Source: Paradesertivirga sp965650335 (GTDB lineage: Bacteria > Bacteroidota > Bacteroidia > Sphingobacteriales > Sphingobacteriaceae). Taken from it: a stretch of 64,000 nt of DNA. Below are positions 1 to 8,594 of the stretch, in pieces (position 1 is the stretch's first letter; every line of letters begins with the position of its first letter). Under the pieces are notes generated by a model, which saw only the letters and a list, made by a program, of their open reading frames with translations, was not told where the DNA came from and made no database searches. The translations under genes and the position numbers were made by a program. Location of the stretch: contig CBFGOI010000006.1 in NCBI GenBank assembly GCA_965650335.1, positions 21,521-85,520 of the forward strand, read 5' to 3'.

Positions 1-1
1 C

Positions 2-862
2 AAATTCGAATATCGAACTCTTTATCTTCCAGATACTCTGGCCATTGATACTTTTTATACAGCGTTTAATGAGGTAACCGTAACTTCTCAGCCAGATGAT
101 GAGCTGGCTTATAGAACCCTTGTCAGGCTTAATGCTGACGGCCCCGGAAATACTTACCAATTACTTGGTAGTATATTGGGTGGTTCTCCTGAAGAAACTC
201 CAGATTGCAGGCACCCCGAATTTGGCCCTCATATTACTGAAGAATTCGATGCGAATCTAAATAAAAACGTTTTCGCATTTTTTGCCCATGTAACTCCCGA
301 TGATGATCGCTGCGGGGCTACCGACAGGCAACGTACTGAAATAAAGACCTATGGTTCTTCGCCGAGCAATGTAAAAGCATTTAATGGCGACGAAATGCTT
401 TTTAAATGGAATTTTAAACTGGCTGCCGCTTTTAAACCTTCCTCGAGCTTTACTCATATTCACCAGATAAAGGCTGGAGATGGAACAAACGATGGTTCGC
501 CATTAATTACGATAACACCCAGATATGGAAGCCCCAATAAATTAGAGATTATTCATACAGGCAATACCAGCGGTTCTACTTTAGGAAAAGTAAAAATAGT
601 AGAGCTGGCTCCTTTTGAAGATACTTGGATAGAAGCAACCGAAAAAATAAAATTTTGTGCTAATGGTACTTATGAGCTTGTTTTGAAAAGGGTGAGTGAT
701 GGAGCCGTCTTATTGTCTTATTCTTCTGCTAGCATGGATTTGTGGCGTGCCGAGGCAACCTTTATTCGACCTAAATGGGGGATTTATCGAAGCCTCAACG
801 ACTCCGGTCGTTTACGGGATGAAAAAGTCTTGTTTGCTGATTTTATAATTGGTAAAAAGTGA
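2..862 (+). CDS. Jelly-roll polysaccharide lyase-like protein, 5' end outside window
   Basis: The frame is open from base 2, so the start lies left of the window; 286 codons are visible before the TGA at 860-862. The C-terminal 220 residues look like the concanavalin-type beta-jelly-roll lyases (PL7/PL13/PL20 clan): an RTEIK motif near visible residue 111 matches the R-(T/S)-E-(L/V/I)-R strand, HIHQIK near 151 resembles the Q-I-H strand, and KWGIYRS near 258 sits where these lyases have the YFKxGxY strand. Members cut uronate-containing polymers by beta-elimination. The first 70 visible residues may be a separate linker or binding domain. The TTG at 176 is not a credible start because the frame continues upstream without a stop. 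It is convergent with the PL6 gene. The fold call is fairly safe; the family and substrate are not. Confidence 0.68.
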   Translation, partial: KFEYRTLYLPDTLAIDTFYTAFNEVTVTSQPDDELAYRTLVRLNADGPGNTYQLLGSILGGSPEETPDCRHPEFGPHITEEFDANLNKNVFAFFAHVTPDDDRCGATDRQRTEIKTYGSSPSNVKAFNGDEMLFKWNFKLAAAFKPSSSFTHIHQIKAGDGTNDGSPLITITPRYGSPNKLEIIHTGNTSGSTLGKVKIVELAPFEDTWIEATEKIKFCANGTYELVLKRVSDGAVLLSYSSASMDLWRAEATFIRPKWGIYRSLNDSGRLRDEKVLFADFIIGKK

Positions 863-1255
863 TAATACATTTAAGTTTGTTTTCACAGAGCGCAATGTCC
901 TAGCTTATGTAAATCTTTGATCTACATAACCTCGTTAAGATTCTGAACCCTACCATCCAGATCTACCCCGGACAGACAAGATGAGAAGCTCTTATTGGTT
1001 TTTTTAAGCCTGTTCTCTTAGCTAACGATCTTTATCACAAGACATTGCTTATCTGTACCTATATCTAATTTTCGAGGCCTTATTCAGCCCCCATATCGCA
1101 CCATTAAACGGGATGGGCGATTTTGGCCATTTCCCGCCTTGTTAACTGTCGAATGATAACATTGTATAGTAATTTAATATCAAGTTGATTATTTTCAATA
1201 ATGTAATTATAATCAATTATTTATTATCACTAACTTAACTGATCAATTTATGTGA
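863..1255. other. Convergent intergenic region, no gene seen
   Basis: This stretch lies between the stop of the jelly-roll lyase and the stop of the PL6 gene. I see no supported ORF. A 14-base element GTTTTCACAGAGCG at 879-892 recurs in inverted orientation at 3054-3067, on the other side of the PL6 gene. No clear terminator hairpin with a T-run was found. Confidence 0.5.
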
Positions 1256-2728
1256 TTACCAGGGTACACCTACAAAATCCGGGTCGTGTGACTTTAGTCT
1301 AACTTGGATCCAGGCCGGTGCAATATCGTCCTGATAAGATGGTTTTACGTTCATCTTTGGAATCTCTGCTCTTTTATTTTGAAGGGTACCGGGCCCCTCT
1401 TTAATGAAGCCATCAGGTAAATGAACAAAAGCTGGATTCGTAACCAGCTTCCCGTTTATCCGATTATTAGAATATGTAAAAGAGCTATTTAGGATTACCT
1501 CGTCTTCAATTTCCATTGATGCATTGCTTCCTTTATTGCTTACAATAATATTGTTTCTAAATATGCCGTATGGAGGCATAACTCGCGGAGGTTCCATGGC
1601 AGGATTTTTTCCTGCGCCTATCTTTACTCCCTTATCGCAGTTAACAATGATATTGTTTTCAATCACTGCATCTTTGACCTGATCATAAAATGTTAGTTTA
1701 TGCGGAACTGTATTGCCGTACTCAATTTGAATTGCCTGCGAATTAATCGGAAGGTTTAGAAAATAATTATTTCTTACTATTTGTCTTTCTCCAATCACAC
1801 GAACCCCATTACATCTTGAACTGGTCCTTTCAAGAGTGTTAATAAAAAAGTTCCCTTCTACAAGGCCATCATGCCCATGGCGCAAAGTAAGTGCCCCATC
1901 CGAATTCAGGAAAGTGTTATGCCGAAAGATATTGTGGCCGCTTTTGCTGGAGATTATTTCCGACTCACCGTCGCAACGTTCAAAAACACAATTTTCTAAA
2001 ATTGTATGGCTGCTGGAGAGTGAGTAACCGCTTGTGCTGATCCTAACGGTTTCGAAGCCATTGCCTGCACCAGGATCTTTAAAATAGCCGAAATATACAT
2101 GGTGGATGGTATGATCGTTCCGTGCAGGAGCGGCCCTTACAACTTCCAGCATCATGCCGGGCGTATCTTTAGCTCTCAGAACACAATAGCCAACTTCATT
2201 AAAAGTACCCATTATACCTATCAGTCGGGTATCTTTTCCACTCCCCAGGTTCCATCCTGTAATGGCACTGTTTATAAAGCGAGAATGGCTTGAGGTTAAT
2301 GTGAAATTTACAGGATTGGTACTCGTTCCCTCCTTAAAATAAAATCCGTCGACAGTAATATATTTACCACCAATTACCCATTGAGAATTGCCATTAATGA
2401 TAACGTTTCCACGGCTTTCGGGAATTATTGTAATAGGCTGTTCGGCCGTTCCGCTTTTTGAGAAAGTAATATTTCCTGAATAGGTTCCATTCTTTAACTG
2501 TATTACATCGCCCGGGATAGCTTTATTAGCAGCGGTTACAAACTCCGCCCAGTTAGAGCAAAAGATAACCTTTTTGCCCGTAGGGATTAGTTTCTGATTT
2601 ATTTGGCTGTCATTTCTAAAGGTGCCTGAGGGTTTGTTAACGCCACAGCCCAGCGTCAAAATAGATAGGAGCAACAGTGTATTCTTTATAAATAGCTTGG
2701 ATGCTTCTTTAGAAAATAATGATCTCAT
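1256..2728 (-). CDS. PL6 family polysaccharide lyase (chondroitinase B/alginate lyase type), lipoprotein
   Basis: A 490-aa secreted lyase that should cleave a uronate-containing polymer (alginate or dermatan sulfate type in known PL6 members) by beta-elimination. The N-terminus has a charged start, a hydrophobic stretch and the lipobox LTLGC, so a lipid-anchored protein is expected. Residues 55-440 have the asparagine-rich rungs of a right-handed beta-helix. The PL6 signature is clear: Lys262 in EIISSKSGHN and Arg283 in LTLRHGHD. Their spacing of 21 residues equals that of the catalytic Lys250/Arg271 pair of Pedobacter heparinus chondroitinase B. The gene stands alone on the minus strand inside a plus-strand enzyme block, so it has its own promoter or is a later insertion. 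Family call is strong; substrate is open between alginate, dermatan and a pectic uronan. Confidence 0.92.
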   Translation of the reverse strand: MRSLFSKEASKLFIKNTLLLLSILTLGCGVNKPSGTFRNDSQINQKLIPTGKKVIFCSNWAEFVTAANKAIPGDVIQLKNGTYSGNITFSKSGTAEQPITIIPESRGNVIINGNSQWVIGGKYITVDGFYFKEGTSTNPVNFTLTSSHSRFINSAITGWNLGSGKDTRLIGIMGTFNEVGYCVLRAKDTPGMMLEVVRAAPARNDHTIHHVYFGYFKDPGAGNGFETVRISTSGYSLSSSHTILENCVFERCDGESEIISSKSGHNIFRHNTFLNSDGALTLRHGHDGLVEGNFFINTLERTSSRCNGVRVIGERQIVRNNYFLNLPINSQAIQIEYGNTVPHKLTFYDQVKDAVIENNIIVNCDKGVKIGAGKNPAMEPPRVMPPYGIFRNNIIVSNKGSNASMEIEDEVILNSSFTYSNNRINGKLVTNPAFVHLPDGFIKEGPGTLQNKRAEIPKMNVKPSYQDDIAPAWIQVRLKSHDPDFVGVPW

Positions 2729-3138
2729 ATGTATATAATAATTTACATTCTATGGTTTGTACTGCTTAGTTTTTTTACCCTTTTTATCAATACCGAAAAA
2801 TATACCCTTAAATAGCTTGTTGGTAATCTTAATTTTTATCAATCATTTATATAGCAATCAAGTATAACGTTATTTGGTATAAAGGAATGCAGGAAAATTG
2901 GCCCGTTGATCAACCAGATATTCCACTTTATGAATGGCCGGTAAACTGAAAAAACGGCCTGGAAACAGCCAGTCAGTAAAATGTAAATTGACTCGATATG
3001 TTCTATTAGCATGTTAATCAACTGTATATTCATTTTAGCTAAAAGGTTCTTTCCGCTCTGTGAAAACCTATATCTTTAAGAATACTTACCTCTGCAAACC
3101 AATGGCATTGGTGACGATTTATAAATCCTTAAGTTATT
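2729..3138. promoter_or_regulatory. Divergent promoter region of PL6 and GH28-like genes
   Basis: This 410-bp AT-rich stretch separates two divergently read enzyme genes and must hold both promoters. I could not assign a convincing Bacteroidota promoter (TTTG about 19 bases before TANNTTTG); TATCTTTA at 3071-3078 is only a near match to the -7 box. The inverted copy of a 14-base element (CGCTCTGTGAAAAC) lies at 3054-3067. A short minus-strand ORF here shows no protein-like pattern and was not called. Confidence 0.4.
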
Positions 3139-6100
3139 ATGAATAAGTTTTTATCGCTGACCTTTACAGCCATGATTTCTCTGTCAGTGCATGTATTAGC
3201 GGCAAAGTCTGGAACAGAAATTACCTTTGGCAAAAATGCCACTCACCTTGCTAAAATTACAAAAGATAGTGTAGTCGTTATTACAGGCAGTACATACCTA
3301 TTTACGGTCGATACCCCTGAAGATGAAGGCTTAGTGTCAACTAAAATCGGGGTTAAGCAACTTTTGCTCCAAATTAGTTCTACGGATGGTTCAATTCAAC
3401 AATATAAGATTATTAACAGGGAAGGTATTACCAAAACAGATGCCGATCTTGTAAATGGCGACCGTTTAATAGTAACATCACAGGATGGAAAAAGAAATAA
3501 AACCTATCACATTGCAGTACAACGAATGGCACTTGCTGGTCAGCTGCGTTTGGAACAACAAACGGTAACTCTTAATGCTAAAAGCGATTTAATACTTTAC
3601 TTCACGGCAGGTCAGAGAAGTCCTAATACAACAGTTAAAATATATCTGCCACCTGGAGTAGATGCTACTCCAGATAATACCACTGTTAATGTAATTGGTC
3701 GTGGAGATGTAAAGCTAAAAGATCTTGCCACGCAATCTATTGGCCGTGTAGGCTCAAATTATAAATATAAAAAAGTAGGAAATTTCGGAATATCAAAATC
3801 TCCTGATGGCGGTTCAACGCTTTTGTTTAGGCACCTGGATTTAAGACCCGCAAACGGCACGGATCTTAAGATAGTAATTAGTGGGGTAAAGTTTAATAAC
3901 GTTGGAACTTATCCATTCAGCGCTACTTATACTACATCCGAACCCGAGGTTCTTACAAGTGCAGGCACGGGGTCTGAAACAACAGCAGTTATAGTCACAC
4001 GTACTGTTTCGGATTTTGAAAGAGTAATAGATAGAGAACTTCAATATAGAGAAACATCAACTACATATACCACTGTAAACTTTAAATGGAATGCCGCTTC
4101 CGCCTCAAATATTCAATTAATGCAGTCTCTGGATAAGGGCAAGAGCTGGAGAACTTCGCAGGCAAAAATTGAAGCTAAAGCCTTTACTGCAACTGTTTCA
4201 GGCTTAGAGCCGAACAAACTTTATTTTTTCAGACTATTAATTAAGGAAGGCGAAAATAAAGGATTTTCGAATACCGTCCGGTTTTATTCGGGAAAGATGG
4301 ACCTGAAGAGTTTAGGTGTTAACGGTGAGGGTAAACAGGACGATACTCGAAAAATAAATGAAGCTATTGCATATCTTAACCAGCTTGGCGGCGGTACTCT
4401 TCTTTTTAGTGATGGTATTTATAATGTTCGCACTATTCATCTTAAAAGCAATGTTTATCTCTATGTAGATAAAGGGGCCACAATTAAAGCAATAAAGGGA
4501 GCAGATGCGCCGGAGTCGACCTGGTTCAGCGACAGAAAATATCGTTCAGGTCTTTCGCCAACCGATCCGGGACCATATGTAAATCCGGAAAATTGGCTTA
4601 CAAAACAAGATGTGGGGCATACGTTCTTTAGAAATGCCATGTTTTTCGGTGAAAGACTGGATAATGTTAAGATAATAGGAAACGGGCGTATTTCCGGTGA
4701 CGGGAATTTAGTGACCGGTGATAAAGTGATGAATAATGCTCCTGATAATCGGGCTGATAAAATGTTTGCTTTAAAACTTTGTACCAATCTTGAAATAGGG
4801 GGGCTTTATCGCCAGGAAGATCTCTGGTACGATCCTAACAAAGATGAACCATATTATATAGCTAATAACGGCGCGAAAATATTTGATACAAATAACATGT
4901 TAAATATTGATAGGGCAGGTCACTTTGTGCTATTGGCCACAGGTACTGATAATATCAATGTACACAATACATATTTTGGTCGAAATAGCACATCGAATGT
5001 TCGTGATATCTATGATTTTATGGCCTGTAATAATGTTACGGTTACGAATGTTTATTGTAAGGTAAGTTCTGATGATATCGTAAAACCCGGATCTGATTGT
5101 TCTCTCGGGTTTACCCGTCCGGCACAACATTTTATGGTCAGAAATATTATTGGCGATACTAATTGTAATTTATTTCAGATTGGATCGGAAACTGCCGATA
5201 ATATAATGGATGCTCATGTAGACAATATTTACGTGCTTGGTGCTAATAAAGCGGGTTTCTCCATTTCAACCAATGATGGTGCCCACATAAAGGATGTACA
5301 TCTTAATTGTGGCCATACAGGGACAATTCATTCACGTTCAAAAATGTATAGAACTACGACGCCATTTTTTATTTCCATATCAAATCGTGGCCGTATTCTG
5401 GGCGCAAATGTTAGCCGTCATAAATTTGATGACAATGGCGTTAGGCATGACGAGCTGTTGGTAAATAATGTAAATATCGGAGTAGTTGAAAATATCATAA
5501 TTAACGGTGTTGATGTTTTTGAAGTCTATGGTGGAAGTTCTTACGGAGATGCAGATAAAAGATGGAAACCTTTTGATGGTAAGCAAAAAAGGGCAACCCC
5601 TGTTGTTGCAGGTTATAGCCTTCCTGATCCTTTAGTAGTGGAAGGCGGCTTGAATTTTAAATTACCCAATGGTCTACGTACCGGCTACATTAAAAATATT
5701 GTTTTTAATGATGTACATGTTCTTGTGAAAGGTGGAAATCCGCTCTCTGATAAAGGAAACGTACCTCCTGAACTGGGAGTAGGTCAGTATAATGTTTCAA
5801 ACCTTAATGTTCAGCCTTCGTACGGCTTGTGGGCGAGACATGTAAAAGAGCTTACGGTAAAAAATAGCACATTTGGTTTTGAAAAGCCTGATAGCAGGTA
5901 TGTTGTATTTCTTGATGATGTTGTAGGAGCACAACTATCAGGATTAAAAATGCTAAAGTCTAAGGATAACAATTCGTTAATCGCGTTAAAAAATTCCTTT
6001 AAAATTGATGTTGATAATGTTCTTTATTATAACGAGAAGCTAGAAAATGGTTTTGAGACATTGCCATCTGTTAAAAACTTGAATAGTGAAGTGTTATTGG

Positions 6101-6144
6101 AAATTGGAAAGGGCAATATCTCAAATATTATTAACCCAAAATAA
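3139..6144 (+). CDS. Large secreted GH28-like beta-helix glycosidase with FnIII domain
   Basis: A 1001-aa exported protein (signal peptide residues 1-21). Residues 22-300 form two beta-rich, otherwise unassigned modules; residues 308-386 are a fibronectin type III domain; residues 387-980 are a right-handed beta-helix of the polygalacturonase/pectate-lyase superfamily, opening with the typical LGVNGEGKQDDTRKINEAI. GH28 enzymes hydrolyse galacturonan or rhamnogalacturonan. A pair of acids is visible in VSSDDIVKPG near 642, but the canonical NTDGxD strand is replaced by a sequence around DIYDFMACNN and no GHG motif precedes the IGSET strand. It is therefore a divergent member whose specificity cannot be read from the sequence. 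It is about twice the usual GH28 length because of its N-terminal modules. It is read toward the gene graveyard and the GH43 gene and may be transcribed alone. Confidence 0.75.
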   Translation: MNKFLSLTFTAMISLSVHVLAAKSGTEITFGKNATHLAKITKDSVVVITGSTYLFTVDTPEDEGLVSTKIGVKQLLLQISSTDGSIQQYKIINREGITKTDADLVNGDRLIVTSQDGKRNKTYHIAVQRMALAGQLRLEQQTVTLNAKSDLILYFTAGQRSPNTTVKIYLPPGVDATPDNTTVNVIGRGDVKLKDLATQSIGRVGSNYKYKKVGNFGISKSPDGGSTLLFRHLDLRPANGTDLKIVISGVKFNNVGTYPFSATYTTSEPEVLTSAGTGSETTAVIVTRTVSDFERVIDRELQYRETSTTYTTVNFKWNAASASNIQLMQSLDKGKSWRTSQAKIEAKAFTATVSGLEPNKLYFFRLLIKEGENKGFSNTVRFYSGKMDLKSLGVNGEGKQDDTRKINEAIAYLNQLGGGTLLFSDGIYNVRTIHLKSNVYLYVDKGATIKAIKGADAPESTWFSDRKYRSGLSPTDPGPYVNPENWLTKQDVGHTFFRNAMFFGERLDNVKIIGNGRISGDGNLVTGDKVMNNAPDNRADKMFALKLCTNLEIGGLYRQEDLWYDPNKDEPYYIANNGAKIFDTNNMLNIDRAGHFVLLATGTDNINVHNTYFGRNSTSNVRDIYDFMACNNVTVTNVYCKVSSDDIVKPGSDCSLGFTRPAQHFMVRNIIGDTNCNLFQIGSETADNIMDAHVDNIYVLGANKAGFSISTNDGAHIKDVHLNCGHTGTIHSRSKMYRTTTPFFISISNRGRILGANVSRHKFDDNGVRHDELLVNNVNIGVVENIIINGVDVFEVYGGSSYGDADKRWKPFDGKQKRATPVVAGYSLPDPLVVEGGLNFKLPNGLRTGYIKNIVFNDVHVLVKGGNPLSDKGNVPPELGVGQYNVSNLNVQPSYGLWARHVKELTVKNSTFGFEKPDSRYVVFLDDVVGAQLSGLKMLKSKDNNSLIALKNSFKIDVDNVLYYNEKLENGFETLPSVKNLNSEVLLEIGKGNISNIINPK

Positions 6145-6179
6145 AAGGTTGATATATCAAGGGCATTGTCGTGGGAATT

Positions 6180-6658
6180 GCTAGCTTTTTGTAGCATCTT
6201 CCTCAAATTTCTTTCGCTCTGTTTAAACTAAAGGGCCGCGTAATAGATTCATTAAAGCACCAGTGGATTGTGCCAGTGTTAGTATTTACAATACTGCGGA
6301 CGCACGTTTAGTAGATGGAATGCTTAGTAATGAAAAAGGTGTTTTTAATTTTGATGGCCTGGCAGCAGGAGACTATTATTTAAAAGTTGATTTTATTGGA
6401 TACAATGCGAGGACTATACACGGTATATCTATAGAAAACAATAAAACGATCGATTTAGACGATATCCGCTTAGGTCTTGCCACTAAATTATTAAATGAAG
6501 TAGTAGGAGAAAGAAGTTTCGATCGCACAAATTATTCTGCCCACTCAACAGTAATGTATAAAGTAGATAAAAGCAATATGCTTACGGCCGGATTATACCC
6601 AGAACGAAGAACACAGTTCAGACTTGCCGATATAACTTACAACAATACCAAAAATTAA
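6180..6658 (+). pseudogene. Remnant of an outer-membrane beta-barrel (TonB-dependent receptor family) gene
   Basis: Pieces of a receptor N-terminus survive in several frames. A broken signal-peptide-like stretch lies near 6180-6220; FKLKGRVIDSLKHQ starts at 6222 in one frame; then, after a frameshift near 6262, the carboxypeptidase-regulatory-like domain VDCASVSIYNTADA continues with LAAGDYYLKVDFIGYNA and LLNEVVGE to about 6590. This is the usual start of outer_membrane_beta / TonB-dependent family proteins, which are normally over 700 residues. The rest of the plug and the whole barrel are missing; the open frame ends at 6658. An annotator could mistake 6263-6658 for a 131-aa gene, but it has a GTG start in the middle of a domain. 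The decay is clear; the former function is not. Confidence 0.75.
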
Positions 6659-6940
6659 ACTGGAAAGAGAAGGGGGTTAAACTGAAGCAGGAAACAATAT
6701 TTCCGCAGGAGGGAAAGTCTGTTTTTGCCATAGAATCAGCAGGTGCTGAGAGTACAATATTGAATATCCGTTATCGGGGCTGGGTTAAAACCGGAGCACC
6801 GGTAAAAGTAAACGGAAGGAAGATTCAAATAACGCAGTAATCCGGAAGCTATATTTCCCTGAATAGAAAATAGAAGAATGGAGATAACGTGGTGGTTAGT
6901 TCTTTTCAAATCTCAAAATTTCCCGGTTCAAAGCTATTCC
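6640..6940 (+). pseudogene. Remnant of a GH127 (beta-L-arabinofuranosidase) C-terminus
   Basis: In frame with base 6661 the DNA reads LNWKEKGVKLKQETIFPQEG, then LNIRYRGWVKTGAPVKVNG, a stop, SGSYISLNRK, a stop, and KNGDNVVVSS. This is the C-terminal beta-sandwich pattern of GH127/DUF1680 proteins (WxxKGxxLxQETxFP ... LRxRxPxW ... GSYxSIxRxWKNGDxV). Two in-frame stops (6838-6840 and 6871-6873) and the absence of the catalytic barrel show that it is dead. It abuts the receptor remnant directly, as if a deletion had fused the two. GH127 removes beta-L-arabinofuranose, in keeping with the arabinan theme of the window. Confidence 0.72.
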
Positions 6941-7095
6941 GGCTGGAATGTATTTTAGGCAAATTTCGGCTAAATCAGCTTTGAAAAATCCGACTATTTT
7001 AAAAGTCCTCTACCCTTCAAATCCAAAATAACGGGCTCAAGAATCATTAGAAAGCGCTCTAAGTGTTCAAAGTATTCTCGGTCAGGGGTACAAAG

Positions 7096-7126
7096 GCGAC
7101 TAATGTAAAAATTAGTCGCTTTTTTT
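7096..7126 (+). terminator. Rho-independent terminator with no live gene upstream
   Basis: GCGACTAAT (7096-7104) pairs perfectly with ATTAGTCGC (7111-7119) around a six-base loop, followed by seven T. It would stop plus-strand transcripts. The nearest upstream plus-strand material is the GH127 remnant, so it may be the old terminator of that gene or belong to an unrecognised transcript at about 6,950-7,095. Overlapping ORFs on either strand run through the hairpin and were not called. Confidence 0.75.
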
Positions 7127-7490
7127 ATGCGAAGTGCGATTTTGCCTGCGTGATAATGGATCAAGCAAGAAAGTTGTGGAGATCCGATCTGTTCATATTC
7201 AGAAATGGATTTCGAAACAACAACCGGTTTACTTTCATTGTGGATGTAAAAACTGGTGTAACTAAATTGGTTCGACATTACTCCGGCGGGGAGTATTAAC
7301 GGAAAATTGTCCGAATTTCGAAAGGGTTGCTCATAAAAGAACAATCCTTTCTCTTCGACTTTCAGTATGTTATCATAGCTAATTAGTGGCAAAAAATTAG
7401 ATCTACAGAATAAAAGGAGGGGCAAAGGCAACTACCTCTTTGACTTTTCCGGAGCATGTAGTTAACTCGACTAAATTCTTCTGTCAGTCA

Positions 7491-7521
7491 TGCTAAACCG
7501 ATTTATTTACTATTTTTAGCA
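7491..7521 (+). promoter_or_regulatory. Candidate LacI-type operator before GH43 gene
   Basis: TAAACCGATTTA at 7494-7505 is a near-palindrome centred on CG, the shape of LacI/GalR-family operators. It sits 30 bases before the GH43 start. The outer bases also pair: TGCTAAA (7491-7497) with TTTAGCA (7515-7521). The same TAAACCGAT core occurs as an inverted pair before susC at 50,721-50,756. No LacI-type gene is in the window, so the regulator is inferred. Confidence 0.4.
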
Positions 7522-7535
7522 AACTGGAAGAAATT

Positions 7536-8504
7536 ATGCTAAAGAAAACGTCAGTCCTTATTTTACTAAGCCTTTTAATTAACCTTTCTTGTTCTGTCAG
7601 GTCACAACCTGGCACTAGAAAAATATCTAATCCCGTAATGCCCGGTTACTTTGCCGATCCTACCGTTGTAAAAGACAAAAAATCGTATTACATATATGCT
7701 ACAATTGATCCATGGGGAGGCGAGGAGCTTGCGGTGTTTGAGACGAAGGATTTCGTGAGTTTTAAGCGCCACCATCTTAACTGGCCAACTAAGTCTTTGT
7801 GTACTAGCCCTACCTCAAACAAGCATATGGTTTGGGCTCCATCCGTTGTTAGAGGCACAGACCATAAATTTTATATGTATGTGTCTGTTGGCAGTGAAGT
7901 TTGGGCTGGAGTTAGTCCAGGTCCACTGGGTCCGTGGAAAAACTTGAAAGAAGACAATAGTCCGCTGATAAAATTTACAGATTTTCCGCAGATGCACAAC
8001 ATAGATGCCGACTGCTTTATAGACGACGACGGGCAGGCCTATTTATATTGGGGTTCAGGATGGAATTGGGTAAATGGTCACTGTATGGCTGTTAAGCTGA
8101 AAAAAGACATGAAAACCTTTGAAGGCGAACCTCTCGAAGTTACCACTCCGCATTATTTTGAAGCTCCCCACATGATCAAGAGAAACGGCAGATATTATTT
8201 AATGTTTTCGGAAGGTAAAGCAATTGACCCGACCTATCAGATTGGCTATGCCACTTCTAATAGTCCGCTTGGGCCGTTTGTTGAGCCTGAAGAACGTGTT
8301 ATTTTAAATACTGCAAGCGATAGTACAGTTATAGGGCCCGGGCATCATACAGTATTTAGAGTAAAGAACCAGGATTATATCCTATACCATCGGATTTTCC
8401 CGCAGAAGAAGGATTTTGTGTTGCGTCAGCTTTGTTTGGACAGCCTCAATTTTAATCAGGCAGGAAATATCAAAAAGGTGAGTACAAAAGGAGTTAAATT
8501 ATAG
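7536..8504 (+). CDS. GH43 family glycosidase, probable lipoprotein
   Basis: A 322-aa five-bladed beta-propeller glycosidase of GH43, the family of arabinofuranosidases, xylosidases and endo-arabinanases. The three acids are visible: Asp41 in FADPTVV (base), Asp157 in the HNIDADCF strand (pKa modulator) and Glu209 in YFEAPHM (acid). Length fits a single-domain GH43. The N-terminus ends in the lipobox-like INLSC (Cys19), so a lipid anchor is likely. The ATG at 7536 follows an operator-like inverted repeat by 15 bases. The next enzyme starts 90 bases after the stop and may be co-transcribed. Exact subfamily and sugar cannot be read off. Confidence 0.88.
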   Translation: MLKKTSVLILLSLLINLSCSVRSQPGTRKISNPVMPGYFADPTVVKDKKSYYIYATIDPWGGEELAVFETKDFVSFKRHHLNWPTKSLCTSPTSNKHMVWAPSVVRGTDHKFYMYVSVGSEVWAGVSPGPLGPWKNLKEDNSPLIKFTDFPQMHNIDADCFIDDDGQAYLYWGSGWNWVNGHCMAVKLKKDMKTFEGEPLEVTTPHYFEAPHMIKRNGRYYLMFSEGKAIDPTYQIGYATSNSPLGPFVEPEERVILNTASDSTVIGPGHHTVFRVKNQDYILYHRIFPQKKDFVLRQLCLDSLNFNQAGNIKKVSTKGVKL

Positions 8505-8594
8505 TATAGCCTGGAAAAGTCTTTATCTTCAAATTGAGCATTGAAAAAAAAGATACCCGAAATCGAATTTGAAATAAAAAAACACACCTAATTT

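Noticed and set aside
2839..3033. 64-aa minus-strand ORF in the PL6/GH28 divergent gap
   Set aside because: Low-complexity composition, no domain, and it lies in the expected promoter region.
6211..6230. Apparent third copy of the CGCTCTGTGAAAAC element
   Set aside because: The match stops after CGCTCTGT, and the stretch is explained as coding remnant of the receptor gene.
7001..7095. Possible tRNA or small RNA before the orphan terminator (TTCAAATCC-like stretches)
   Set aside because: No flanking stems pair as acceptor, D or T arms on either strand.
6994..7431. 145-aa minus-strand ORF (and a 78-aa plus-strand ORF over it)
   Set aside because: Both run through a perfect terminator hairpin with T-run at 7,096-7,126, have no recognisable domain or signal, and sit in a decayed region.
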